From CAYFQH01 sp964345215 (lineage in GTDB: Bacteria; Bacillota; Clostridia; Christensenellales; Aristaeellaceae): 53,976 bases of DNA. Positions 30,392 through 39,128 of the stretch are shown here, piece by piece (positions within the stretch are counted from its first letter, which is position 1; the number at the start of each line of letters is the position of its first letter). Location: positions 1 to 53,976 of the forward strand of contig CAYFQH010000007.1 in NCBI GenBank assembly GCA_964345215.1, given 5' to 3'. Under the pieces are notes generated by a model that saw only the letters and a list, made by a program, of their open reading frames with translations, had not been told where the DNA came from and made no database searches. Both the position numbers and the translations under genes were made by a program.

Positions 30392-33300
30392 GTGAAAAAA
30401 GAGGAACAACAGCTTGACCCGATCAGGGAGCAAGAAGAGAAAATAGAGAAAGAGAGCCCCCGGGTTCAAGCTTGGGAAGAAGAGCGGGCCTATCTGCTTG
30501 GGCGCATACAAACCCTGCAGCAGCAGCTGGCTGCCACGACAAAAGAGGTGGAAACAGTTTTAAACTCCACCCGCTTTAAAATGGGAAGTGCTGTGGTGGA
30601 GGCCATATCCTCCCCAAAAGGGTTGGTGCGCTTTCCTAAGAAGGTGGCGGGCCTTTTAAAAGAGCGAAAACAGTTACAACCTGGCCAAGTCAACCAGGTA
30701 GCGGCAAAAAGGCCGGAAGAGATGGAGCCGGAAAAAGCCCGGTATACAAAAGAAGAACTGCTTAAAATCAACCGGAGATTTGTAAGCCCTGTTACCCTTA
30801 GTCAAAATCCCCTGGTTTCGATTATAATTGTAAATAAAGACGGCCTTGACAAGCTTAAAATTTTGTTCCGTTCTCTTAAAGAAACTGTTTTTTACAGCTA
30901 TTACGAAGTCATTGTAGTCGACAATGGTTCAAAGGACGAATCCCTGGCCTTTTTAAAAACCCAGGAGGCCTTTTTTGATTTACAGGTGATTAAAAACACC
31001 CAAAACCACTCTTTTTCAAAGGCCAACAACCAAGGAGCCCAAGCAAGCCGGGGAACATATCTTGTGTTTATGAACAACGATATTGAAGTAACCCATGGCT
31101 GGCTGGACGAGCTGCTTAAAACGGCTCAAGATTCTAAAACAGGCGCTGTTGGGGCAAAGTTGGTCTATCCTGATATTCCCGACGATACCATTAACCGGGG
31201 TAAATCCTACTTATTGCAACATACAGGCATCGGCTTTCATGAAGATGCCTTTGAAGGCAGGCCCTTTTTCAGGCCCTATAACATCGCTAACGGCCGACAG
31301 CCCTTTGCCAGCCCGCCTGTAAAAGAGGAAAACAGTCAGCGACTGGCTGTAACGGCGGCAGCGCTGCTGGTTAAAAAACAACTGTTTGTAAAGGTACAAG
31401 GTTTTGACGAAGGCTACCAGTATGGCTATGAGGATGTGGACCTGTGCCTGAAGATACACCGGCTGGGATATGTCAATACCTACTGCCCCAGGGCCCTTTT
31501 GTTTCATTATGAATTTGGTACTCAAACCACCTCAGCCCCAAAGGCCGTTGTAAAAAGGCGCAGGGGCAATATGGGCCTTTTTCAAAGCAAATGGCAAAGA
31601 TATTTAGAAAAAGAACTATTATACTTTAAGCTGAAAACCATGGCTGCCGATCAGGAAAAACTGACTGTGGCCATGGTGGTAAGCCAGGCTAGCCCCAATA
31701 CCATGGCAGGGGACTATTTTACCGCTATGGAACTGGGGGAGGCTTTAAAAGAAAAGGGATGTAACCTTATCTATATTGAAAAAGGCGATGGGCAAAGCTG
31801 GTATCATATGCCCCAAGAGGTGGATGTGCTCATCAGCATGCTCCACAGTTATAATGTAAACAACATCAAAGGGCACCGGCCTAAAATTACCCTTGCCTGG
31901 ATGCGGAATTGGTTTGAGGGCTGGCAGCAAAACCCTTCCATTGGGGCGTACGACCTGCTTTTGGCCAGCAGCAAAAAAGCAAAGGAATATATGGAGAATC
32001 GCCTGGCAAGGCCGGTACATCTTTTCCCTATTGCTACAAATGCAAAAGCTTTTGGCTATGCGGCCAAAAGGCCCCTAAACCCGATTGATCAGCAAAAGTA
32101 CCAAGCAGACTATGCTTTTACAGGCAGTTACTGGAACGAAAGCAGAGATATTATTGATTTTTTGCAGCCTCAAGATCTGCCCCACACAGGCAAAATTTAC
32201 GGGGCCAACTGGGAACAGGTTCCCCACCTGGCCCCTTACACCATGGGGCCTGTACCCTATAGCGAAATGCCCACCATTTACCAATATACCAAAATTGTAA
32301 TTGATGATGCCAACAGCAAAACCAAAGAGCTGGGTGCTGTAAACAGCCGGGTTTTTGACGCTTTGGCTGCCGGGTGTTTAGTACTAACAAACGGTGCCGC
32401 CGGGGCCGCGGAAACCTTTGAAGGGATGCTGCCGGTTTTTTCAAGCGCTGATGAGCTAAAGGAACTCCTTAATTTTTATTTAAAAGATGACCTGGCCCGA
32501 AGGGAAAGAACAGAAAAATTGCAGCAGTTTGTTTTAAACAACCATACCTATCAAAAACGGGCGGAACAGCTTCTTGAAATTCTTCAAAAAAACCTTACAA
32601 AGGATGAAAAAAAAATCGGCATCATGATTGCCGCCCCCAATCACCGGGAACTTGAAAAATGGGGGGACTATCATTTTGCAAACAGCCTTACCGCTGCCTT
32701 TAATCAGGAGGGCTACCAGTGCCAGCTGCGCTACCTGCCCCAGTGGGAAGAGCCCTTTGATGGAAAATATGTTTTGGTGTTGCGGGGGTTAAATGTATAT
32801 AAACCCCAAAAAGAACATATAAACATCATGTGGAATATCTCCCACCCGGATGATGTTTCTCTTTTAGAGTATGAGAACTACGACCATGTGTGCATTGCTT
32901 CGGCCTACTGGGCCGAAAACATAAAAGAGAAGGTAGGGGTGCCCGTTTCTGCCCTGCTTCAATGCACCGATGACAAGGTGTTTAACACTGACTATGAAGA
33001 TGAAAAAAGCAGGGATCTTTTATTTGTAGGCAATGCCAGGGGAATCTACCGCAAAATATTAAAAGATCTCATTCCCACCGACTACAAACTAGAGGTGTAT
33101 GGCGACGGCTGGGAAGAGTGGATTGACAAAAAGTATATTAAAGGCAATCATATTCCAAACTGCGAATTAAAACGGGCCTACCAGTCTTGCAAAATTTTGT
33201 TAAACGACCACTGGAAAGATATGCGGGATAAAGGATTTATTTCAAACAGACTCTTTGACGGCTTGGCTGCCGGGGCCTTTATTTTAACTGATGAAGTAAA

Positions 33301-33505
33301 GGATATAGACAAGGTCTTTTCTGCTATGGCTGCCTTTTATAACGGCACCAGGAAGGACCTGAAAAAGCAAATTGATTTGTATATGGCCCAGCCTGAAAAA
33401 AGAAAGACCATGGCCTTATTAGGGCAAGAGTTTGTTCTAAAAAACCACACTTTCTCTAAAAGGGCCCAGGAAATAATTGAACTGTTTAAGAGTATAACGC
33501 CATAA
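30392..33505 (+). CDS. Large multi-domain glycosyltransferase (coiled coil + GT2 + two GT-B-like domains)
   Basis: 1037 residues, cytoplasmic, GTG start with GGGAAGG upstream. Residues 1-60 are a charged coiled coil. About 140-400 is a GT2 domain: SIIIVNKDGLDKLKILF, VVDNGSKDESLAFL, the DxD-like FMNNDIEVTHGWLDEL and GFDEGYQYGYEDVDLCLKI. Two GT-B-like segments follow, each ending in a nucleotide-sugar-binding motif of the glycos_transf_1_2 type: NSRVFDALAAGCLVLTNG (about residue 648) and SNRLFDGLAAGAFILTDE (about residue 953). The second half therefore looks like an internal duplication. It directly precedes the dTDP-rhamnose genes, so it probably builds a rhamnose-containing wall polysaccharide or glycan. 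Linkage and donor are inference. Confidence 0.88.
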   Translation: MKKEEQQLDPIREQEEKIEKESPRVQAWEEERAYLLGRIQTLQQQLAATTKEVETVLNSTRFKMGSAVVEAISSPKGLVRFPKKVAGLLKERKQLQPGQVNQVAAKRPEEMEPEKARYTKEELLKINRRFVSPVTLSQNPLVSIIIVNKDGLDKLKILFRSLKETVFYSYYEVIVVDNGSKDESLAFLKTQEAFFDLQVIKNTQNHSFSKANNQGAQASRGTYLVFMNNDIEVTHGWLDELLKTAQDSKTGAVGAKLVYPDIPDDTINRGKSYLLQHTGIGFHEDAFEGRPFFRPYNIANGRQPFASPPVKEENSQRLAVTAAALLVKKQLFVKVQGFDEGYQYGYEDVDLCLKIHRLGYVNTYCPRALLFHYEFGTQTTSAPKAVVKRRRGNMGLFQSKWQRYLEKELLYFKLKTMAADQEKLTVAMVVSQASPNTMAGDYFTAMELGEALKEKGCNLIYIEKGDGQSWYHMPQEVDVLISMLHSYNVNNIKGHRPKITLAWMRNWFEGWQQNPSIGAYDLLLASSKKAKEYMENRLARPVHLFPIATNAKAFGYAAKRPLNPIDQQKYQADYAFTGSYWNESRDIIDFLQPQDLPHTGKIYGANWEQVPHLAPYTMGPVPYSEMPTIYQYTKIVIDDANSKTKELGAVNSRVFDALAAGCLVLTNGAAGAAETFEGMLPVFSSADELKELLNFYLKDDLARRERTEKLQQFVLNNHTYQKRAEQLLEILQKNLTKDEKKIGIMIAAPNHRELEKWGDYHFANSLTAAFNQEGYQCQLRYLPQWEEPFDGKYVLVLRGLNVYKPQKEHINIMWNISHPDDVSLLEYENYDHVCIASAYWAENIKEKVGVPVSALLQCTDDKVFNTDYEDEKSRDLLFVGNARGIYRKILKDLIPTDYKLEVYGDGWEEWIDKKYIKGNHIPNCELKRAYQSCKILLNDHWKDMRDKGFISNRLFDGLAAGAFILTDEVKDIDKVFSAMAAFYNGTRKDLKKQIDLYMAQPEKRKTMALLGQEFVLKNHTFSKRAQEIIELFKSITP

Positions 33506-33557
33506 AATGGAATTTTTTTCCAACAGTTTTTACAAATAATGCTTTTTTGGAGGAATA

Positions 33558-33566
33558 TGATATAAT
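33558..33566 (+). promoter_or_regulatory. Extended -10 promoter element before the dTDP-rhamnose genes
   Basis: TGA-TATAAT. No good -35 at standard spacing. Gives the rfb genes a possible start of their own, about 60 nt upstream of rfbA. Confidence 0.5.
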
Positions 33567-33631
33567 TCAATAAGGAATATACAGACAATCTCATTTGCTT
33601 TATTTGGTTACTAATGGAGAGGAGCGGACAG

Positions 33632-34498
33632 ATGAAAGGAATTATTTTAGCAGGTGGAGCGGGAACAAGGCTCTACCCGTCTACATTGGCTGTGTCAAAA
33701 CAAATGCTGACCATTTACGACAAGCCTATGATTTACTATCCCATGTCCACGCTGATGCTGGCAAAAATTCGCGAGGTTTTAATCATCTCTACCCCCAGGG
33801 ATATTTCCATGTATGAAGAACTCTTTGGCGATGGTTCCGCCTTGGGTATGAAGTTTGAATACAAGGTCCAGGAGCATCCCAGGGGCCTGGCAGACGCTTT
33901 TATTTTAGGGGAAGCGTTCATCGCAGATGATTCCGTTTGCCTTGTTTTAGGGGATAATGTGTTCTACGGCTATGGGCTAACCAGCCGCTTAAATAACGCA
34001 GCTAAAAAGCAAAAAGGAGCCACCATCTTTGGTTACCATGTGCATAACCCCAAGGAATTTGGGGTGGTGGAGTTTGACGAAACGGGGAAGGTTCTGTCTA
34101 TTGAAGAAAAACCCCAGCAGCCTAAATCAAATTATGCGGTGCCGGGGCTTTATTTTTACGATAATGATGTAATTGAAATTGCTAAAAACGTAAAACCCTC
34201 TGCCCGAGGGGAAATTGAAATAACCTCTGTAAACAATGCCTACCTTCAGCGAGGGGATTTAACGGTAGAACTTTTTGGCCGGGGTACCGCCTGGCTTGAC
34301 ACGGGAAACCCAAGGGCCATGCTTACTGCCTCCAGCTTTATTGAAGCGGTGCAAACCCGCCAGGGGCTGTATATTGCCTGCCTTGAAGAGATTGCTTACA
34401 ACAACGGCTACATTACAAAAGAACAGCTGTTGGCCCAGGCGGATACATTAAAAATGTCGGAATACGGCCAGTATTTATACATGATTGCCAACGGCTGA
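33632..34498 (+). CDS. rfbA: Glucose-1-phosphate thymidylyltransferase
   Basis: Catalyses dTTP + glucose-1-phosphate to dTDP-glucose, the first step to dTDP-L-rhamnose. 288 residues. The ATG at 33632 has GAGAGGAG 5' of it and starts the family's fixed MKGIILAGGAGTRLYP. Then VSKQMLTIYDKPMIYYPMST, VLGDNVFYG (metal Asp), YHVHNPKEFGVVEFDE, EEKPQQPKSNYAVPGLYFYD and AWLDTGNPRAML. All the nucleotide- and sugar-binding motifs of RmlA are present and the length is normal. Confidence 0.97.
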   Translation: MKGIILAGGAGTRLYPSTLAVSKQMLTIYDKPMIYYPMSTLMLAKIREVLIISTPRDISMYEELFGDGSALGMKFEYKVQEHPRGLADAFILGEAFIADDSVCLVLGDNVFYGYGLTSRLNNAAKKQKGATIFGYHVHNPKEFGVVEFDETGKVLSIEEKPQQPKSNYAVPGLYFYDNDVIEIAKNVKPSARGEIEITSVNNAYLQRGDLTVELFGRGTAWLDTGNPRAMLTASSFIEAVQTRQGLYIACLEEIAYNNGYITKEQLLAQADTLKMSEYGQYLYMIANG

Positions 34499-34574
34499 GT
34501 TTTAGACAGGCTCTTTTGCTTTTATATTGTGTAGCGGCAGGCTTGGCATTTGTATAAACAGACTAAAGGAATGA

Positions 34575-35501
34575 ATGAACAAGGTGAAAATATTAATTCT
34601 AGGAGCCAAGGGACAGTTGGGCAGCGGGCTGAGAGAGGCCCTGAAAACGGGCAAAACAGCCTTGGGCCCCCTTGATCAGGAGTATTTGGGGCACCATCTA
34701 CACACCCTTGACCGGGAAGAACTGGATGTGGCCGATACAGATCGGGTGGTTGAAACAATAGGGCAGCTAAAGCCTCAGGTTATTATTAACTGTTCGGGCA
34801 TGACCCATGTGGACAATTGCGAAAGCAACGAGGCCCAGGCTTTAAAGGTGAATGCCTTTGGGGTGCGCAACATCGCCGTGGGGGCAGAAAAGGTGGGGGC
34901 AAAGCTTGTTCACATCTCTACCGACTATGTGTTTGATGGCCTGGGCACCAAACCCTATGAAGTGTGGGATGAAGTAAAGCCAAACACCCTTTATGGAAAG
35001 AGCAAAGCCTTGGGGGAAAAGTATGCCCTGGCTTTTTGCTCTAAAACCTTTATTGTGCGTACAGCCTGGCTGTACGGCTACTATGGCAATAATTTTGTAA
35101 AAACCATTTTACACCTGGCCCAAACCCAAGGACAAATCAACGTGGTGAATGACCAGGTGGGCAACCCCACCAACGTGGAGGATTTGACTCATCATTTGTT
35201 AAAGCTTGCCTTAACCTGCCAGTACGGCATTTACCATTGCAGCGGCAGGGGTGTTTGCAGCTGGTTTGACTTTGCCAGCGAAATTGTGCGCCTGAGCGGG
35301 GCAGATTGCATTGTAAACCCCTGCAGCACTCAGGCTTTTCCACGCCCTGCAAAAAGGCCGGCTTATTCGGCCTTGAGCTCTTTAACCATGGATTTGGCCG
35401 TTGGCAATCAGATGCGGCCCTGGCAGGAAGCCTTGGATGATTTCTTTAAACATAAAAATGAGAAAGGGGAATTATTTTCATGGGAAAAACCTATCTTGTA
35501 A
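34575..35501 (+). CDS. rfbD: dTDP-4-dehydrorhamnose reductase
   Basis: Final step of dTDP-L-rhamnose synthesis: NAD(P)H-dependent reduction of dTDP-4-keto-L-rhamnose. 308 residues, short-chain dehydrogenase fold. The N-terminal LILGAKGQLGSGL is the cofactor-binding glycine motif, followed by LDVADTDRVVE, NCSGMTHVDNCESNEAQALKV and the catalytic YGKSKALGEKYA (Tyr-x-x-x-Lys). RTAWLYGYYGNNFVKTI and NDQVGNPTNVEDLT are RmlD motifs. The 3' end overlaps rfbB by 22 bp, so the two are coupled. Confidence 0.95.
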   Translation: MNKVKILILGAKGQLGSGLREALKTGKTALGPLDQEYLGHHLHTLDREELDVADTDRVVETIGQLKPQVIINCSGMTHVDNCESNEAQALKVNAFGVRNIAVGAEKVGAKLVHISTDYVFDGLGTKPYEVWDEVKPNTLYGKSKALGEKYALAFCSKTFIVRTAWLYGYYGNNFVKTILHLAQTQGQINVVNDQVGNPTNVEDLTHHLLKLALTCQYGIYHCSGRGVCSWFDFASEIVRLSGADCIVNPCSTQAFPRPAKRPAYSALSSLTMDLAVGNQMRPWQEALDDFFKHKNEKGELFSWEKPIL

Positions 35502-36541
35502 CCGGAGGAGCCGGCTTTATCGGTTCAAACTATATTATTTACATGCTTGAAAAGTACCCGGAAATTACCATCATCAATTTAGATAAGCTAACCTACGCCG
35601 GCAATCTTGAAAATCTGGTTTCTGTTGAAAATCACCCGAACTATACCTTTGTTCAGGGAGATATTTGCGATGGGGATTTGATGAAGGATGTTTTTGAAAA
35701 AAATAACATCGACTATGTTATTAACTTTGCGGCCGAAAGCCATGTGGACAGGAGCATCACCGACCCCGAAATATTTATTAAAACCAACGTTTTAGGAACC
35801 ATGACCCTGCTGAACGCTGCCAAAAAAGCCTGGCAAACAGGGGATGATACTTATAAATCCGGGGTGAAATTTGTGCAGGTTTCAACGGATGAAGTTTATG
35901 GCTCTTTAGGGCCTACAGGCTTTTTTACCGAAGAAACACCCCTTGACCCGAGAAGCCCTTATTCTGCCAGCAAAACAGGGGCGGATTTAATGGTAAAAGC
36001 CTATGGGGATACGTACCGCTTTCCCGTTAACATCACCAGGTGCTCAAACAACTACGGGCCTTACCAGTTCCCCGAAAAATTGATTCCCTTAATGCTGAAC
36101 AACGCCTTAAACCATAAGCCCTTGCCTGTATACGGCGACGGCTTGCAAGTACGGGATTGGCTATATGTGCTGGACCACTGCAAAGCCATTGACCTTGTAA
36201 CCCTTAAAGGAAGCCTGGGAGAAGTTTACAACATCGGCGGCCATAACGAAAAATACAACATTGATATTGTTAAAACCATTATTGCCTATGTTCACGATCA
36301 TGTAGACAAAGCTGTAGACGAAACCTTAATTACCTATGTTACCGACCGAAAGGGCCACGACAGGCGCTATGGCATCGACCCTAAAAAAATAGGGGATGAG
36401 TTGGGTTGGCAGCCGGAAATTCCCTTTGCTAAAGGTATTGAAATGACCTTGGACTGGTACTTAAATAACCGCCAGTGGATGGAACGGGTCACCAGCGGCG
36501 CTTATCAAAGCTATTACGAAAAAATGTATGCCAACAGGTAG
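35480..36541 (+). CDS. rfbB: dTDP-glucose 4,6-dehydratase
   Basis: Second pathway step: dTDP-glucose to dTDP-4-keto-6-deoxyglucose, with tightly bound NAD. 353 residues. GGAGFIGSNYI is the NAD motif, then DKLTYAGNLENL, AAESHVDRSI, VSTDEVYGSLG (active-site Thr-Asp-Glu triad) and YSASKTGADLMV (Tyr-x-x-x-Lys). RCSNNYGPYQFPEKLIP and YGDGLQVRDWLYVLDH are RmlB hallmarks. Normal length and no lesions. Confidence 0.97.
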   Translation: MGKTYLVTGGAGFIGSNYIIYMLEKYPEITIINLDKLTYAGNLENLVSVENHPNYTFVQGDICDGDLMKDVFEKNNIDYVINFAAESHVDRSITDPEIFIKTNVLGTMTLLNAAKKAWQTGDDTYKSGVKFVQVSTDEVYGSLGPTGFFTEETPLDPRSPYSASKTGADLMVKAYGDTYRFPVNITRCSNNYGPYQFPEKLIPLMLNNALNHKPLPVYGDGLQVRDWLYVLDHCKAIDLVTLKGSLGEVYNIGGHNEKYNIDIVKTIIAYVHDHVDKAVDETLITYVTDRKGHDRRYGIDPKKIGDELGWQPEIPFAKGIEMTLDWYLNNRQWMERVTSGAYQSYYEKMYANR

Positions 36542-36549
36542 GTGAAAGC

Positions 36550-37116
36550 ATGGGCAAGTTTACGTTTACAAAAACGGCTATAAAAGGGCTTTACGAAGTA
36601 ACCCCCACGGTTTTTGGCGATGAACGGGGTTATTTTATGGAAAGCTACCATTACGAAGATTTTGCCAAAGTAGGCCTTGATATGGCCTTTGTGCAAGATA
36701 ACCAGTCCAGCTCCAAAAAAGGGGTGCTGCGGGGGCTTCATTTTCAAACCCGTAAGCCCCAGGGAAAGTTGGTACGGGTTTTTGCCGGCGAAGTGTTTGA
36801 TGTAGCAGTTGACCTACGAAAGGGCAGCCCCACCTTTGGAAAATGGCACGGAACCATTTTAAGTGGAGAGAATAAAAAAATGTTTTATGTGCCTGAAGGC
36901 TTTGCCCATGGTTTTTTAGTTCTTTCCCAGGAAGCCCAGTTTTTGTATAAATGCACAAACTATTACGATCCCCAGGGAGAAGGTGGCCTTCGGTGGAATG
37001 ATGAGGACATTGGCATTGCCTGGCCCCTTGAAAACATAAAAGAACTGATCCTTTCTCCAAAAGATGAGGCTCAGCCCCTGTTTAAAGAGTATATAAAGAA
37101 GATGGATATCCTGTAA
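36550..37116 (+). CDS. rfbC: dTDP-4-dehydrorhamnose 3,5-epimerase
   Basis: Third pathway step: double epimerisation of dTDP-4-keto-6-deoxyglucose. 188 residues, cupin fold. I chose the ATG at 36550, 9 bp after rfbB's stop, because it begins the conserved opening. Motifs: FGDERGYFMESYH, DNQSSSKKGVLRGLHFQ (active-site His), GKLVRVFAGEVFDVAVDLR (Asp) and FYVPEGFAHGFLVLS, then YDPQGEGGLRWNDEDIGI. This completes the four-gene set in the order A-D-B-C. Confidence 0.96.
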   Translation: MGKFTFTKTAIKGLYEVTPTVFGDERGYFMESYHYEDFAKVGLDMAFVQDNQSSSKKGVLRGLHFQTRKPQGKLVRVFAGEVFDVAVDLRKGSPTFGKWHGTILSGENKKMFYVPEGFAHGFLVLSQEAQFLYKCTNYYDPQGEGGLRWNDEDIGIAWPLENIKELILSPKDEAQPLFKEYIKKMDIL

Positions 37117-37137
37117 GGGATTCAATGTTTTTTAAAC

Positions 37138-37191
37138 AAAGCACCTTAATGGCTGGCGGCATTCACCCTTCCAGCTTTTAAGGTGCTTTTT
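37138..37191 (+). terminator. Terminator after the rfb cluster
   Basis: Stem AAAGCACCTTAA / TTAAGGTGCTTT, with inner GCTGG/CCAGC, followed by T-rich sequence. The rest of the 37117-37457 gap holds a promoter and nothing else I can identify. Confidence 0.85.
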
Positions 37192-37369
37192 ACATTCACT
37201 GCTTTGTAAACGAAAGAAAAGAAAATATTACAAACAAAAAAGTAGCAGATAAATGAGAGCAAGCCAATAAACGCTACCCTAATCTCCCCTTCAAAAAAGG
37301 TTAAGCCTTAAGCCAGGGCAGTACCCTTGTATGGATTTACAATTTATTCACATCCTGTAAGGGAACATT

Positions 37370-37378
37370 TGTTATAAT
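37370..37378 (+). promoter_or_regulatory. Extended -10 promoter of the Gld-type ABC operon
   Basis: TGT-TATAAT. A TTCACA box upstream has a 20-bp spacer, so the extended -10 carries the call. Leader about 75 nt. Confidence 0.5.
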
Positions 37379-37457
37379 TATAAAGTAATAACAGTTTGAT
37401 TTATTCAAAACTTTTAAGATAAAAGCCTTTTGGTTGAAGGAAGAAGTAGAAGAACAT

Positions 37458-38420
37458 ATGATAACGTTAGAAAATATTTCAAAAAAATACGGCGCTTTTT
37501 ATGCGGTAGACAATGTGAGCTGTACCTTTAAAAAAGGGCAGGTTACGGGTTTGCTTGGCCAAAATGGTGCAGGCAAAAGCACCATCTTAAACATGATTAC
37601 GGGCTACATCGGGCCCAGCCAAGGCAACATTACAATTGGAGGATACAACTTGCTTGAACAGCCCCGCATGGCAAAGGAACTTATGGGTTATTTGCCGGAG
37701 CAGCCTCCCCTTTATGATGAAATGACTGTTGGCAAGTACTTGGCTTTTTGCTGCGATCTTAAAGCAGTTCAAAAAAGCGAGATTAAAAAACACATTGAAG
37801 AAATTGCTCACACCCTAGGTATTGAGGATATTTTGCATAGGGTCATTGGGCATTTGTCAAAGGGATACAGGCAGCGGGTGGGGATTGCCCAGGCCCTGTG
37901 CGGTGCCCCGGAAGTGTTGATTTTTGACGAACCCACCGTAGGGCTAGATCCAAAGCAGATCATTCAACTAAGGGAACTGGTTAAAGCACTGGGCAAAAAG
38001 CATACGGTCATTTTTTCATCCCACATCCTCCAAGATGTCCAGGCCCTTTGCGAAGAGGTGCTGATTTTACACAAGGGCAAGCTGATTAAAAAAGTGACAC
38101 CGAAAGAACTGGGCGGCGGAAAGCAAAAAACCTTTTTGCTTGACATTACTGTTTTAAAAGAAGCTCAGAACCTTTTACCTGCCCTTCAAAGCCTAAGTGC
38201 CATTGCGCGGGTTTTTCCCCAAAGAGTCCAGGATTCCAAAACAACACAGCTTGTTTTAGAGTGTAAAAAAGACTGTGAACCGGAAAAACAGCTTTTTACC
38301 CTGCTAAGCGGCCTGGATGCGCCTATTTTGCACATGGTCCGCCGGGAAGACACCCTGGAGGACGTGTTTTTGCGAGTAACCTCCCAGGCTGATTCAAAGG
38401 AGGCGCAGGAAGTAAAATGA
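37458..38420 (+). CDS. ABC transporter ATP-binding protein, GldA-like
   Basis: 320 residues; ATG at 37458, the TTG at 37434 being an unlikely start. Walker A is GQNGAGKST (about residues 36-44), the Q-loop YLPEQPPLYDEMTV, the signature LSKGYRQRVGIAQAL, Walker B VLIFDEPTVGLD and the switch His ILFSSHILQDV-type (VIFSSHILQDVQALCE). The last 100 residues form the regulatory extension common in ABC-2 systems. First gene of a four-gene unit (ATPase, permease, GldG-like, DUF4340); the permease start overlaps its stop by 4 bp. Gene order equals the Gld/ABC-2 clusters common in Clostridia, where the transported material is unknown. Confidence 0.92.
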   Translation: MITLENISKKYGAFYAVDNVSCTFKKGQVTGLLGQNGAGKSTILNMITGYIGPSQGNITIGGYNLLEQPRMAKELMGYLPEQPPLYDEMTVGKYLAFCCDLKAVQKSEIKKHIEEIAHTLGIEDILHRVIGHLSKGYRQRVGIAQALCGAPEVLIFDEPTVGLDPKQIIQLRELVKALGKKHTVIFSSHILQDVQALCEEVLILHKGKLIKKVTPKELGGGKQKTFLLDITVLKEAQNLLPALQSLSAIARVFPQRVQDSKTTQLVLECKKDCEPEKQLFTLLSGLDAPILHMVRREDTLEDVFLRVTSQADSKEAQEVK

Positions 38421-39127
38421 CAGCAGTTTGGAAAAGAGAAATGCATGGTTTTTTCTATACTCCCATTGGCTACGTGTTTATGGGCGTATTTTTAGCCTTA
38501 GCCGGTCTTTTATTTTATATTCTTAACATCAGCCGTTATTCATCGAATATACCCCACTTTTTTGGCAGCATCACCTACCTTTGGATTCCCCTGGTGCCTG
38601 TGCTAACCATGAGCTTACTGGCTGGCGAGCGGCAAAAAAAGACGGATCAACTCCTCTTTACCTCCCCTGTATCCATTACGGGGGTGGTCATTGGCAAATT
38701 TTTAGCGGCGGCAACGGTTTTAATTGCAACGGTTTTAATTACAACGGCTTATGTGCTATATACTGCCGCCTTTGGCAAAGTATATCCCCAGGAAATTATG
38801 GTGGCCTATACAGGCTTTATTTTGCAAGGCCTTTGTTTTGTTGCCATTAATTTATTTGTTTCGGCTGTTGCAAAAAATCAAATTACATCGGCCATTTTAT
38901 CCCTTGGGGTCAACTTTTTACTGTGGATTATCAACGTGTTAAGAGACAGCGTTCCCTACAGTTGGTTAGCTGATGGCCTTAGCTTTTTTAGTGTGTATGA
39001 CCGGTACTTGCCCTTTGAATTTGGGCAGTTCTCCTTTTCGAGCATTGTTTATTACCTGTGTTTTATCGGTGTGTTTTTGGCGTCGGCCATCATTCACCTA
39101 CAGGGCAGAAGGTGGAGGGATGCTTAA
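38417..39127 (+). CDS. ABC-2 type permease, GldF-like
   Basis: 236 residues with six membrane segments: YVFMGVFLALAGLLFYIL near the start, then LWIPLVPVLTMSLLAGERQKKTDQLLFTSPVS. This loop, with ER-K-T-x-LL-TSP, is the ABC-2 family's cytoplasmic coupling motif. Further helices are near residues 95-115, 130-150, 155-175 and 210-230. The start codon overlaps the ATPase stop (ATGA). Forms the membrane channel with the GldA-like ATPase. Confidence 0.9.
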   Translation: MTAVWKREMHGFFYTPIGYVFMGVFLALAGLLFYILNISRYSSNIPHFFGSITYLWIPLVPVLTMSLLAGERQKKTDQLLFTSPVSITGVVIGKFLAAATVLIATVLITTAYVLYTAAFGKVYPQEIMVAYTGFILQGLCFVAINLFVSAVAKNQITSAILSLGVNFLLWIINVLRDSVPYSWLADGLSFFSVYDRYLPFEFGQFSFSSIVYYLCFIGVFLASAIIHLQGRRWRDA

Positions 39128-39128
39128 G

